Assembly (NCBI RefSeq): GCF_007097485.1
Contig: NZ_VKDE01000018.1
Span: 1-64,000, forward strand
Direction: 5' to 3'
DNA from: Carboxylicivirga sp. M1479
GTDB lineage: Bacteria; Bacteroidota; Bacteroidia; Bacteroidales; Marinilabiliaceae
Length of the DNA: 64,000 nucleotides
Of the stretch, positions 10,456-18,500 are shown piece by piece (within the stretch, counting starts at the first letter, position 1; each line of letters opens with the position of its first letter). Below the pieces are notes generated by a model that was given only the letters and a program-made list of their open reading frames with translations, was not told where the DNA came from and searched no databases. A program made the translations under genes and the position numbers.

Positions 10456-11125
10456 GGCTAAATGCAAGTAAACCTAAACATTTGTCATTGGTCAACTCTG
10501 AGGTGAGTGGACTTGATTTACTTATCTTTGCTATTAGAGGCGAAATTAATACCGATGTAAAGCTGTTCAGAAATTCTCAAAATACCTGAATTTATTTACA
10601 CTACATTTACAACGTATTTTTCATAACATCCTGACATCTTGCATTTAGAAAATTCTGTATCGGCAAGTGAGTTTGAAGGGTAGAAATCCAAGTGTTTAGT
10701 GTGTGTTATTGTGTTTTGCTGACTAAATGGGAACAGTTGATAAAGACCGTAAAAACAAATAAAACTATGAGATTCATAAACGCAATTATACCCGCTCGGC
10801 GAAGTCTGTAACTTCATTGTTTATAACAGGTAGTTTGCAACTACTATCACAATAACGAGAATTGCTTTTCAGTATATCTTCCTGAAATTGTTCAAAACTT
10901 TTTTATGCTTATAACTTTTTTTTAAACCGAATAAAACAGACCAACTGGTCAAGACTTCTTTGATGCAATAGTAATAACTAAACCTCCTATCTTAATCATA
11001 AGATTTCTATACTCTTCATTTAGAACAAAAACAAATAACTGTTTATAGCCGTTTGCATAAAATTAACTTTGCAGAAATATCTATTTTAGACAACTTAATA
11101 CCTCAATCACAAAATATTAATACAC
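10456..11125 (+). other. 670-nt gap between the HTCS and purF-like genes, mostly featureless
   Basis: AT-rich with no convincing coding frame, tRNA or long repeat. The only site I would mark is the possible promoter close to the downstream gene. A TATCTTTG near 10524 resembles a -7 box but no gene follows it within 600 nt. Confidence 0.5.
11042..11071 (+). promoter_or_regulatory. Candidate promoter of the PurF-like gene
   Basis: TAACTTTG at 11064-11071 matches the Bacteroidota -7 consensus, with an imperfect -33-like TTTA at 11042-11045, 18 nt upstream. Predicted transcription start near 11078 would give a leader of about 48 nt. Confidence 0.45.
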
Positions 11126-12532
11126 ATGAGTGGATTCTTTGGCAGCATCTCTAAAAGTGACTGCGTAACAGATGTTTTTTATGGGACCGATTATCATTCT
11201 CATTTAGGAACCAAACGAGCCGGGGTGGCATTTTTCAACCGTGAAAAAGGCTTTCAACGCGCTATTCATAGCCTTGAAGATGGTTATTTCAGAAATAAAT
11301 TTGAAAAGGACATTGAAGACTTTGATGGTACAAGCGGCATTGGTGTTATCTCCGATACAGAGGCACAACCTATTATTGTTACTTCGCACCTTGGTCGGTT
11401 TGCTGTGGCTACAGTTTCTAAAATTGTCAATATTGACGAGTTGGAAGAGCGTTTTATTAAACAACACCGTACCTTCTCTGAAACGAGCCAAAGTAGCATT
11501 AATGCAACCGAGTTAGTGGCCATGCTAATTGCCGAAGGCAAGACCTTTAAAGAGGGAATCGAGAATGTATACAACAGCATCAAAGGGTCATGCTCAATGC
11601 TCGTTATGACCGAGGATAGTCTACTGGTTGCCAGAGATAAACTCGGCCGTACTCCTATCATTTTAGGTAAAAAAGATGGAGCTTATGCCGCTTCATTTGA
11701 AACCTGTGCCTTCTCCAATCTCGATTATGAGATTGATAAATACCTGGGACCAGGTGAAATTGTGAAGATCACTGCCGATGGCTACCAACAGCTACGCCAA
11801 CCTAATGAAAAGATGCAGGTTTGCTCATTTTTATGGGTTTACTATGGTTATCCACCATCGTTTTACGAAGGTATTAATGTTGACGAGAGCCGTTACCGTT
11901 GTGGAGCTGCACTGGCAAATAGAAACGGTACTGATGCTGATTTTTGTGCCGGCATACCAGACTCCGGTGTAGGTCATGCTATGGGATATAGCCATGCCAC
12001 CGGTATTCCATTAAAGCGTCCTTACTCGAAATACACACCAACATGGCCTCGTAGTTTTATGCCACAAAGTCAGAAGACCCGAGATTTAGTAGCAAAGATG
12101 AAGCTATTGCCTAACAAAGCATTGATTGAAGGTGGGCGTGGTATTTTCCTTGATGATTCGATTGTACGCGGAACACAGCTAAAAGACAATGTACAGGACT
12201 TGCATAAAGCAGGTATTAAGGAAGTGCATGTGCGCATCGCCTGTCCTCCATTAACTTATCCTTGTGAATTCTTAAACTTTAGCCGCTCACGCTCCAACAT
12301 GGATCTAGCTACCATTAAAGCAGCCAGCAAATTGGAAGGCAAAGAAGATGTGGATATGAAGGAATACTCTGATTGCGATTCTGACAAATACAAAGCCATG
12401 GTGGAAGAAATTCGAGAAACGTTGGATTTAACATCACTTAAGTTCCAAAGACTCGATGACTTGATAGAAGCTATTGGCTTATCTAAAGAGAAGTTGTGCA
12501 CCCATTGCTGGGATGGCTCAAGCTATTTTTAA
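11126..12532 (+). CDS. PurF-like amidophosphoribosyltransferase homologue lacking the N-terminal Cys nucleophile
   Basis: The 468-residue protein aligns along its length with glutamine PRPP amidotransferases, the first step of purine synthesis. The phosphoribosyltransferase half is intact: PRPP loop FLDDSIVRGTQ with D343 and D344, and IPDSGVGHAMGY. Cysteines matching the iron-sulfur ligands of the Bacillus-type enzyme also seem present (VCSFLW, TYPCEF and the terminal CTHC). The glutaminase half begins MSGFFGSIS where active enzymes begin MCGI/MCGV, so Ser occupies the place of the catalytic Cys. The next Cys (C13) is past the first strand and a cleaved propeptide seems unlikely. It may use free ammonia, pair with another glutaminase, or be regulatory. 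The symbol purF is withheld for that reason. Confidence 0.88.
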   Translation: MSGFFGSISKSDCVTDVFYGTDYHSHLGTKRAGVAFFNREKGFQRAIHSLEDGYFRNKFEKDIEDFDGTSGIGVISDTEAQPIIVTSHLGRFAVATVSKIVNIDELEERFIKQHRTFSETSQSSINATELVAMLIAEGKTFKEGIENVYNSIKGSCSMLVMTEDSLLVARDKLGRTPIILGKKDGAYAASFETCAFSNLDYEIDKYLGPGEIVKITADGYQQLRQPNEKMQVCSFLWVYYGYPPSFYEGINVDESRYRCGAALANRNGTDADFCAGIPDSGVGHAMGYSHATGIPLKRPYSKYTPTWPRSFMPQSQKTRDLVAKMKLLPNKALIEGGRGIFLDDSIVRGTQLKDNVQDLHKAGIKEVHVRIACPPLTYPCEFLNFSRSRSNMDLATIKAASKLEGKEDVDMKEYSDCDSDKYKAMVEEIRETLDLTSLKFQRLDDLIEAIGLSKEKLCTHCWDGSSYF

Positions 12533-12540
12533 AGCTAAAA

Positions 12541-12890
12541 TAATGTGAGTTCAATGAAAGGAACAGACTAACTCTTCGTATAACTCCAATAAATCACACC
12601 CGAAAGGTCGTCACGTATTAGGATAGGTCGCAGGTCTATTTTAAAATATAAAGTTCTTTAATGAGCTGAAAGGTCGACACATGATAAATATGCTTGATAT
12701 TATTTTTATGTGTCGGGCCTACAGCCCTCATTATGATGTTTGGATTTTCCAACAGGCCTTTGGGCTGTGCTACTGCGCATTGCCCTTTGAGGCCTTTTGG
12801 TGCGGAATCTGAAAATTTCTGGTTTGAAAAGGAGATAAATACAAGATTTTGTTTGATAATAATTGTAATTCTTACATCGAACTCACATTA
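12541..12890. mobile_element. 350-bp MITE-like element with inverted termini
   Basis: The perfect 12-bp inverted pair TAATGTGAGTTC (12541-12552) and GAACTCACATTA (12879-12890) bounds a 350-bp non-coding stretch that begins 8 nt after the PurF-like stop codon. The pairing continues inward for about 8 more bases with two mismatches. Inside are a GACACAT/ATGTGTC pair (12676-12682, 12708-12714), a short GGGC-loop-GCCC hairpin just after it, and an imperfect AGGCCT/GGGC hairpin near 12750-12802. No transposase frame is present. The structure suggests a non-autonomous mobile element, perhaps with a REP-like hairpin nested in it. No clear target duplication was found. Confidence 0.55.
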
Positions 12891-12919
12891 CTTACCCAAT
12901 TATCCCGTCGTTGGCCTCT

Positions 12920-13140
12920 AGGGAATGCCTTACCCACCCTCTTGAATCCGATTTTTACCCGATTGGCCGCTTTCATAAGCTGATTGACTGCATTATCCAA
13001 TCTGTTGATTTCATTTTCTCGCCCAATTGGCGGGTTTTTCTGCCATTTGAGAAACTTATTTGGCTTTTTGAGATACATATTTAATCGATTGACGCTGTTT
13101 ATTGCTACAAAAGATAAGGTAAAGACCCTATGGACTGCTC
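12920..13140 (-). repeat. Degenerate 21-nt (heptad) repeat array
   Basis: Read on the minus strand, successive 21-nt units encode seven-residue units such as INRLDNA, VNQLMKA, ANRVKIG, FKRVGKA and VNRLNMY. The match between units is partial, so this is an old or diverged minisatellite. An open frame of about 98 codons runs through it on the minus strand from a TTG, but there is no good start or ribosome-binding signal and the opposite strand is open too. I annotate it as a repeat and not as a gene. A clearer array with the same 21-nt period but other residues lies at 49.7-50.1 kb. Confidence 0.55.
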
Positions 13141-13204
13141 TGGTAGGCCCCGGGGCTAATGAAATCAAGGCTCCTGCTCCAGTAATTATGCAAGCTTGTC
13201 GGCA

Positions 13205-13316
13205 ATGTTATACCGATTAGTTAATGACCTTAGTGTTACATTTGCTTTGCATTTAACGCTGTCATTAATATATCGGCATTATACCAAGCGCTAATTCCAT
13301 AATCAAAATGGTATAA
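13205..13316. repeat. Nested inverted repeats (two adjoining hairpins)
   Basis: The segment at 13205-13228, containing TACCGATTAGTTAATGAC, pairs imperfectly with 13261-13279 (GTCATTAATATATCGGCAT). A second stem TTATACCA (13279-13286) / TGGTATAA (13309-13316) follows at once. No protein is encoded. It could be a REP- or MITE-type element or part of a structured RNA. Confidence 0.5.
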
Positions 13317-13453
13317 CAGTAGGTCCATCATATATTCGGTGTAAGTATTCAGTAGTTCATAAGTAGGGAATTGGCTTACTATAAGTAATGTGTGTATAGT
13401 GCAATGATGTAGATACTACTGTCATTAAGCTTATAAAATTTGAAATAACTACA

Positions 13454-13515
13454 AATTAATTTCGTATCATCTTCGATATAAATTCGAAATTACTCGAAGG
13501 TGATATAAATTAATT
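13454..13515. repeat. Long palindrome with 22-bp arms
   Basis: The left arm 13454-13476 and right arm 13494-13515 are near-perfect reverse complements (outer AATTAATT, inner CTTCGA/TCGAAG) around a 17-nt loop. There is no T-run and no gene end close by, so it is not an obvious terminator. It sits in a gene-free stretch between the repeats and the small gene at 13881. Confidence 0.6.
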
Positions 13516-13743
13516 ATAGAGATGTTTCGTATTAAAAATGTTTTATGCCTGCTTTATGGTAGCATTATATATGTATAGGAAGTGGAGTATCTATAACTGG
13601 TGTTTGGGAGGACAAGCTAATGTTAGTTTCTAAATAGGAGATATAATTCGGAATATCACTGAAATAAAGCATGCAAGTAACAGACGCAAGCATCTTCCAA
13701 ATTTTATATTGATGCAGAATTGAAAGGAATAACAATTATAAGC

Positions 13744-13772
13744 TTTGGCTTAAAATAATTGAACTACTTTTG
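13744..13772 (+). promoter_or_regulatory. Candidate promoter TTTG-N17-TACTTTTG
   Basis: A -33 TTTG at 13744-13747 and a -7 TACTTTTG at 13765-13772 are separated by 17 nt, close to the spacing known for Bacteroidota promoters. The start of transcription would be near 13779, giving a leader of about 100 nt before the ATG at 13881 that includes the whole conserved leader block. Confidence 0.55.
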
Positions 13773-13809
13773 CTGCTATATAAATGCCTTATGAAACGAG
13801 TCATACGAG

Positions 13810-13888
13810 TTGCTTCACACACAGGAGTAAGATTAATTTTGGCGAGTTCCATATGGCAATTGAAAGCAAATTATAAACACATGAAAAG
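13810..13888 (+). promoter_or_regulatory. Conserved 5' leader, copy A
   Basis: This 79-nt block aligns without gaps to 62162-62240 with about 15 mismatches (roughly 80 percent identity). In both copies it contains ACACACAGGAGT, then GGCGAGTT, TGGCAA and AAATTATAA, and ends across the ATG of the following gene. Mismatches do not favour third codon positions in the two frames I tested, so conservation looks like RNA- or DNA-level constraint. It is probably a 5' untranslated regulatory element or translation-enhancing leader. Confidence 0.6.
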
Positions 13889-14213
13889 TATAAATAGAAG
13901 AACAGAAAAACCATCGGCAGAGGCGAAAGCACTTTCTCTTTATTTGATGGCTTTTAAATCGACCGATTCGGCGTGTAAAGAGCAGTCAAAACGCATGAAA
14001 CGTTTGTGGGACATCGTGCTTGAAAACGATGCTCGCATGAAAGACTATGTGAAAGAGGTGCAGAAGTTGCTAGCGGTGCATGGTGGTTATGAAAAAGTTG
14101 TGGAAAAAACAGTTAAGCATTTTGTTGAAAAAACAGGCGAATGGAAATTGAAGGGCGACGACAAGTTTTGTGTCGATGCTCAGCGTGTTGCAGATGACTT
14201 AAAGAAGAAGTAA
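13881..14213 (+). CDS. Small charged helical protein of unknown function
   Basis: About 110 residues, rich in Lys and Glu and almost surely all-helical, with no signal peptide or membrane segment. I do not recognise the family. An in-frame start at 13770 would add 37 residues, but that extension translates the conserved leader block and overlaps the predicted promoter, so the ATG at 13881 is preferred. The gene stands alone, ends in a strong terminator, and shares its leader with the VOC gene at 62233, which suggests common post-transcriptional control. Confidence 0.7.
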   Translation: MKSINRRTEKPSAEAKALSLYLMAFKSTDSACKEQSKRMKRLWDIVLENDARMKDYVKEVQKLLAVHGGYEKVVEKTVKHFVEKTGEWKLKGDDKFCVDAQRVADDLKKK

Positions 14214-14221
14214 ATAGCACA

Positions 14222-14252
14222 GGTACTGATGAATTATCAGTACCTTTTTTTT
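14222..14252 (+). terminator. Rho-independent terminator
   Basis: A perfect 9-bp stem GGTACTGAT / ATCAGTACC with a 5-nt loop is followed by eight T residues. It starts 9 nt after the stop of the small gene. Confidence 0.92.
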
Positions 14253-14365
14253 GCTTCATAGGCTAGTAGATGAGGCGATTTCTTCCAAACAATAGCTAGT
14301 TGTATTGGCATACGCCAAGCCTCATTCTAACTTGTATTAGGCAACTGCAAGCATGCATCCTAAGC

Positions 14366-15574
14366 CTACATGCCCGCCTTTAGAAAAATTACAAACAAAG
14401 TTATTGACACAATTAAATTCAATACAAAAGCGATATAGGCTATTCTGAGGTAGATGTATTTTTTATTCAGTACTTTCCCCAGAAAAAACAAATCGCGAGT
14501 AAGGCTTTTGTATAGGTAGCTTTTGTCCTTCAGCACTTCTTCCATACCCCATTCAAAGTCATCTTGACTCATACGATGGAAATTGCCAAAAAAAGCAAGA
14601 TTACCCTTTTTGTTTTTAACATCTTCCCGTGTCATTATTCCATGGGTAGTGCGTGGTATGGTTGACACCATGGCCAAAATAATAGTAATAACGCACAAGA
14701 ATAGTAGAACGGATGCTGGGATAAATAGGCCTTGATAGGCAGCAAAATTTGGGAATAGGGTAGAGAGCACAATTGATATAATAATAGCATTAACGCTAAT
14801 AATAGTATTGGCTTTATTATCGGCAATTTGACTTAGGCTGATGTGGTTGGGCAGAGTTACCCTAAATAAGGTTTCTATGCCTTTATCTGGTTTTTCAGTT
14901 GTGCTTTTGCTTTTCTGATTTTTCTCTTTGTCTTTCTTGTCTTTTTTCAAGCTGTCAATAGCATCCTCCAGTTTTACGATGTCGCGCTTAGCTAGTTCTT
15001 CCAGTCTTTTAATATTCTTTAGCTTTCCCTTAGTAAAGTTCTTGAGGGCATATTCGGTGTAATATTGATGTTGATTTAAGAACTCGATACACTCTTGAAC
15101 CCATTGCTGAGGACTTAGCTCGCGCATTGCTTTTTGCTCATAATACAAATTAGTAAAAGCTTGCTTGAGGTATTTATTACTCTGTAAATGCGAAAGATCG
15201 GCATCAATAATTATCTGCTCAAGCAAATCACTAGGCTGATGATTGTGTTGAGTGGCTAATATTAAACGTTTAACGGTTTCTAATTTTGCTTTTTCATAAC
15301 CCTCAGACTTTAGTAATTCTTCGGCATAACAGGCGCTTTCTGTTTCGTGTTCTTTTCTGTTGCAATGAAAACATGAATCGTGGAAGATGGCTGCCAGCTG
15401 TATTTGTTCCAGTTCGTCATCACCTACTTCGGGCGTTGCATTGGCAATTTCGCTTGCATTGATCAGCACATTATTAATATGTTCCCAGTTATGGTAAAAC
15501 AAATCACTTTGCTTATTCTTATCAATTTTGTCCTTTACAATGTTTAAACAGGTGTTTACTATATCCATCATCAT
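14366..15574 (-). CDS. HD-domain phosphohydrolase fused to a Pycsar-effector-like (PycTM/DUF5706) membrane domain
   Basis: In 402 residues two parts are visible. Residues 1-200 form an HD metal-dependent phosphohydrolase: YHNWEH (H28, H32), FHD (H65, D66) and IDAD (D124/D126). After a Lys/Glu-rich linker (about 205-235) comes a membrane domain with LSQIADNKANTIISVN, then hydrophobic helices near 265-285, 290-315 and 375-398. The AD-x-KAN-x-VN signature is that of the family named after PycTM, the membrane effector of pyrimidine cyclic-nucleotide (Pycsar) phage defence. No cyclase gene is nearby. As last gene of the Ppk1 operon (16 nt after the phosphoesterase) it may hydrolyse or sense a nucleotide at the inner membrane. 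Confidence 0.85.
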   Translation of the reverse strand: MMMDIVNTCLNIVKDKIDKNKQSDLFYHNWEHINNVLINASEIANATPEVGDDELEQIQLAAIFHDSCFHCNRKEHETESACYAEELLKSEGYEKAKLETVKRLILATQHNHQPSDLLEQIIIDADLSHLQSNKYLKQAFTNLYYEQKAMRELSPQQWVQECIEFLNQHQYYTEYALKNFTKGKLKNIKRLEELAKRDIVKLEDAIDSLKKDKKDKEKNQKSKSTTEKPDKGIETLFRVTLPNHISLSQIADNKANTIISVNAIIISIVLSTLFPNFAAYQGLFIPASVLLFLCVITIILAMVSTIPRTTHGIMTREDVKNKKGNLAFFGNFHRMSQDDFEWGMEEVLKDKSYLYKSLTRDLFFLGKVLNKKYIYLRIAYIAFVLNLIVSITLFVIFLKAGM

Positions 15575-15590
15575 GATCTACTGTTATATT

Positions 15591-18500
15591 CTAAAATAAA
15601 AAACTGGTTCCTACTACAAAGAGTTCGTCGTTTTCCGATATGGAAAAAGTGCCTTTCAGCATAAAAGCATCAAGTATGCTAATAAATGTGCCAAAACCGT
15701 ATGAGTGATGCCACTTGTCATCTATGCCATCGGCCTGCCACATGCGTATAAGGTCAAAATGCCCTAACAAACCCCAGTCAAACGGAGCAATGTAATTTGG
15801 CACCCGTAAAAGGCTCATTCTTACATCAACATTCTGATAAAAGAAAGCTTTTGATGAAAAGCGATTACGCCTAACCCCTCTAAAGTTTTTTATGCCATCA
15901 ACAAAATTAGACTGGTAAAATGCATATGAACCAAAGTTATTGACATAGCCCGAACGCAAGGCCAGGGTCGTCTGTTTGGATGAGATATTAAGAGGCTGAT
16001 AAAAGCTTAATGCTGTATTTAAATGCAAATATTCAACATGATTGTTGTTGATGCTGTGATTCCAAAGTAAGCGAGTATAAAATTTAATACCTCTATATGG
16101 ATGAATGACATTGCTTAGATTTTCATACTTGTATTCCACTGCAGGAGCCAGGTAATTCTGACTTTGTGTTTGCCAACTATCTCCCACAAAGGTAGGGAGT
16201 TCTTCAAAGTTAATGTGCAGGTATAAAAGGCCAAATCGTAATTGTCTTGTTTGATCGTCAGACCTCAATTTAAGGTTGAGGTTAAGATGATAATCATTCA
16301 TTTTTACATTGTATTCATCACTGTCAAAATCAATGTCCGTATAGTCGGTGTCACCGTAGTATTGGTATACATCGGGTAGGTTTATGCGTACATTACCTTC
16401 CAGATTAAAATTGCCCACTAGCTTGGTGTAGTCAAAGTTATAATAGAGGTTTAGTCCATTGATGTTAAAGGCGTAATTGGCCAGTGCCTTGTGGTAATAT
16501 TTATATGGTTCTTTCTTAAAACCGTGCTTAGTATATTTAAAACCTGGTCCGATATAAAAGCCATCATCGGCATTATAGCCCAAGGAAGCCAAGGGCAAGA
16601 GCTTGTCGTATTTAAAGGCTTTGCGGTCGTAGTCATAGGCTTCACTATCCTTAACCGTTTTGAGTTTTGTGTCTGCGCCACCAATAACTTTGTTCTTACC
16701 TTTCGAATCGTACACCAAGGTGTGTTTTTTTAAGCCTTTAACCACTGAGTTATCTTCAATTTTATCTTCTTTAGGACCAGCAATTATTCTTACCAAAACA
16801 CTTTTATCGCAAACGCCCTTTAGCTGATATTCGTCTTCTCCATCTAAGCCATAGAGTTGTACTTCTTGTGTTTCATCTGCATTAAATACACGGTGGTAAT
16901 AGCGTTTCTTTTTTACTTTTTTACCCTTTTTACGTGGGTAAATATTTAGTTCTAACGAAGCACCTTCATGGCGAATTATCTCAAAATAATCGTCACCCAA
17001 AGTACCAGGTATGCTGACTGTTTTGGCAAGAATATCATAGTATTGTTCTGCTAGTTGCGGCAATTGATCACGCCTTGCCTTTAGTGTCGATATTATTTTA
17101 TCCCCATTAACAGCGAATGCCTCAGGCGGTAATGCATGTATTGATTTTTCGATGCTTTCATCACTCAAATTTGCTTTTAACTCTTCGGCATTTCGTAACC
17201 AATCACTTTTTGATGCTTCGATTAAAAAGGCACGATCAAAATAACGAGCGTTAAAGTTTAATCCTGCAATGTCTCGCACTTCGGAGTCAAAAGACTGGAA
17301 TTTTCTCATTAACCATTTACGGTTAACAATGGATGGTAATACGCCGTCAAATGTAAAATAAGCCTGGTCACGATCGCGAGGGATGGCTCTGTAAATTACT
17401 TTATCATTGGTTTTAAAGGTAGCCCACCTCCACTGGTCGTCGTGCCTATCCCAGTCGCCAATTGTCATGTCAAATAGGCGTGCCTTTAAATTGTAGTTCT
17501 TATCCACCACATGATCGTATTCGGCTTGCATTTTTCGAATGGCATCGGTGTAGCTTCTTACCTTTTCAGAATTACCAAACGATGGAGCATCAGACATGTC
17601 GCCATCAGGTCGTTCTTCAAACAAGCAAAACATACCCCCGAATTCATCCAGGTAATCGCCCAGTATCGAATCTTTGGGTACATAAACCAAGCGCGGATTA
17701 CTGTGGTAAACACCTGCAGCCTTGGATAGCTCAGGAATACTAACTGCCCCATAAGGATGAGAACCTGCCATGCCATCGTAAATCACATCTTGAGCAATAG
17801 TACCACGTAATTCTTTCTCAACCAGAAAACGGGTGTTCTTCTTAACGCCACGCAAGGTGTATTCTTTGCCATCGGCTCCCTCCATTCGCAAGGAAATGGT
17901 CTGTTGACCGCCACCTTTTTTTATGGGATTCAGGCCACCTTTTTCGTAATGAATATCTAAATAGGGAACTTTTAGAGGGGTGGTCCACAGGTCGCGGTTG
18001 AGGTCTCCCTGAAAAAAACGTTTGAATGCTGATGCTGCCAGAGTAGAGTCAGGAACAACCTGAGCCCATTGGTTTTTATAGGATTTTTTGCTGACTGGAG
18101 CATTCATCTTTGTGACAACTGGCTTCTTTTTAAAGAGCATCTTTCTAAAGGCCATTAAAGCCGAGTTATCACTAGGGTTGATGGTGTAAAATTCAAGCCA
18201 TAGTTCACCATTTTTGTAATATAAAAGGCGAGAGTAGCCTCGTTGTTCCGATCCAAATCCGAGGTGGATGTTGTTTTTGATGTAGGATGTTTTGCTGCCG
18301 CTACCACTTATAATGTGATGTATGTTTTCCTTATGATGATACTGAAGGTTGTGTTCATGGCCTGCTGTATAAACAATATCTTCATACTCTTTGAGCGCCT
18401 CACTAATTTGAAAGACCATATCGTTATAAACAGGGTGTGCCAGGTCTTGGTTATGGCCTATGAACTTGCGATAACCTGGGTAAATACTGCCGATAATGGG

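Noticed and set aside
10596-10817. 73-codon minus-strand frame between the HTCS and purF-like genes
   Set aside because: No start signal, no domain, and composition like non-coding DNA.
12872-13168. Minus-strand frame of 98 codons as a gene
   Set aside because: It starts with TTG and lacks a ribosome-binding signal; its content is explained by the 21-nt repeat.
13770-13880. N-terminal extension of the small protein
   Set aside because: The extension translates the conserved leader and overlaps the predicted promoter.
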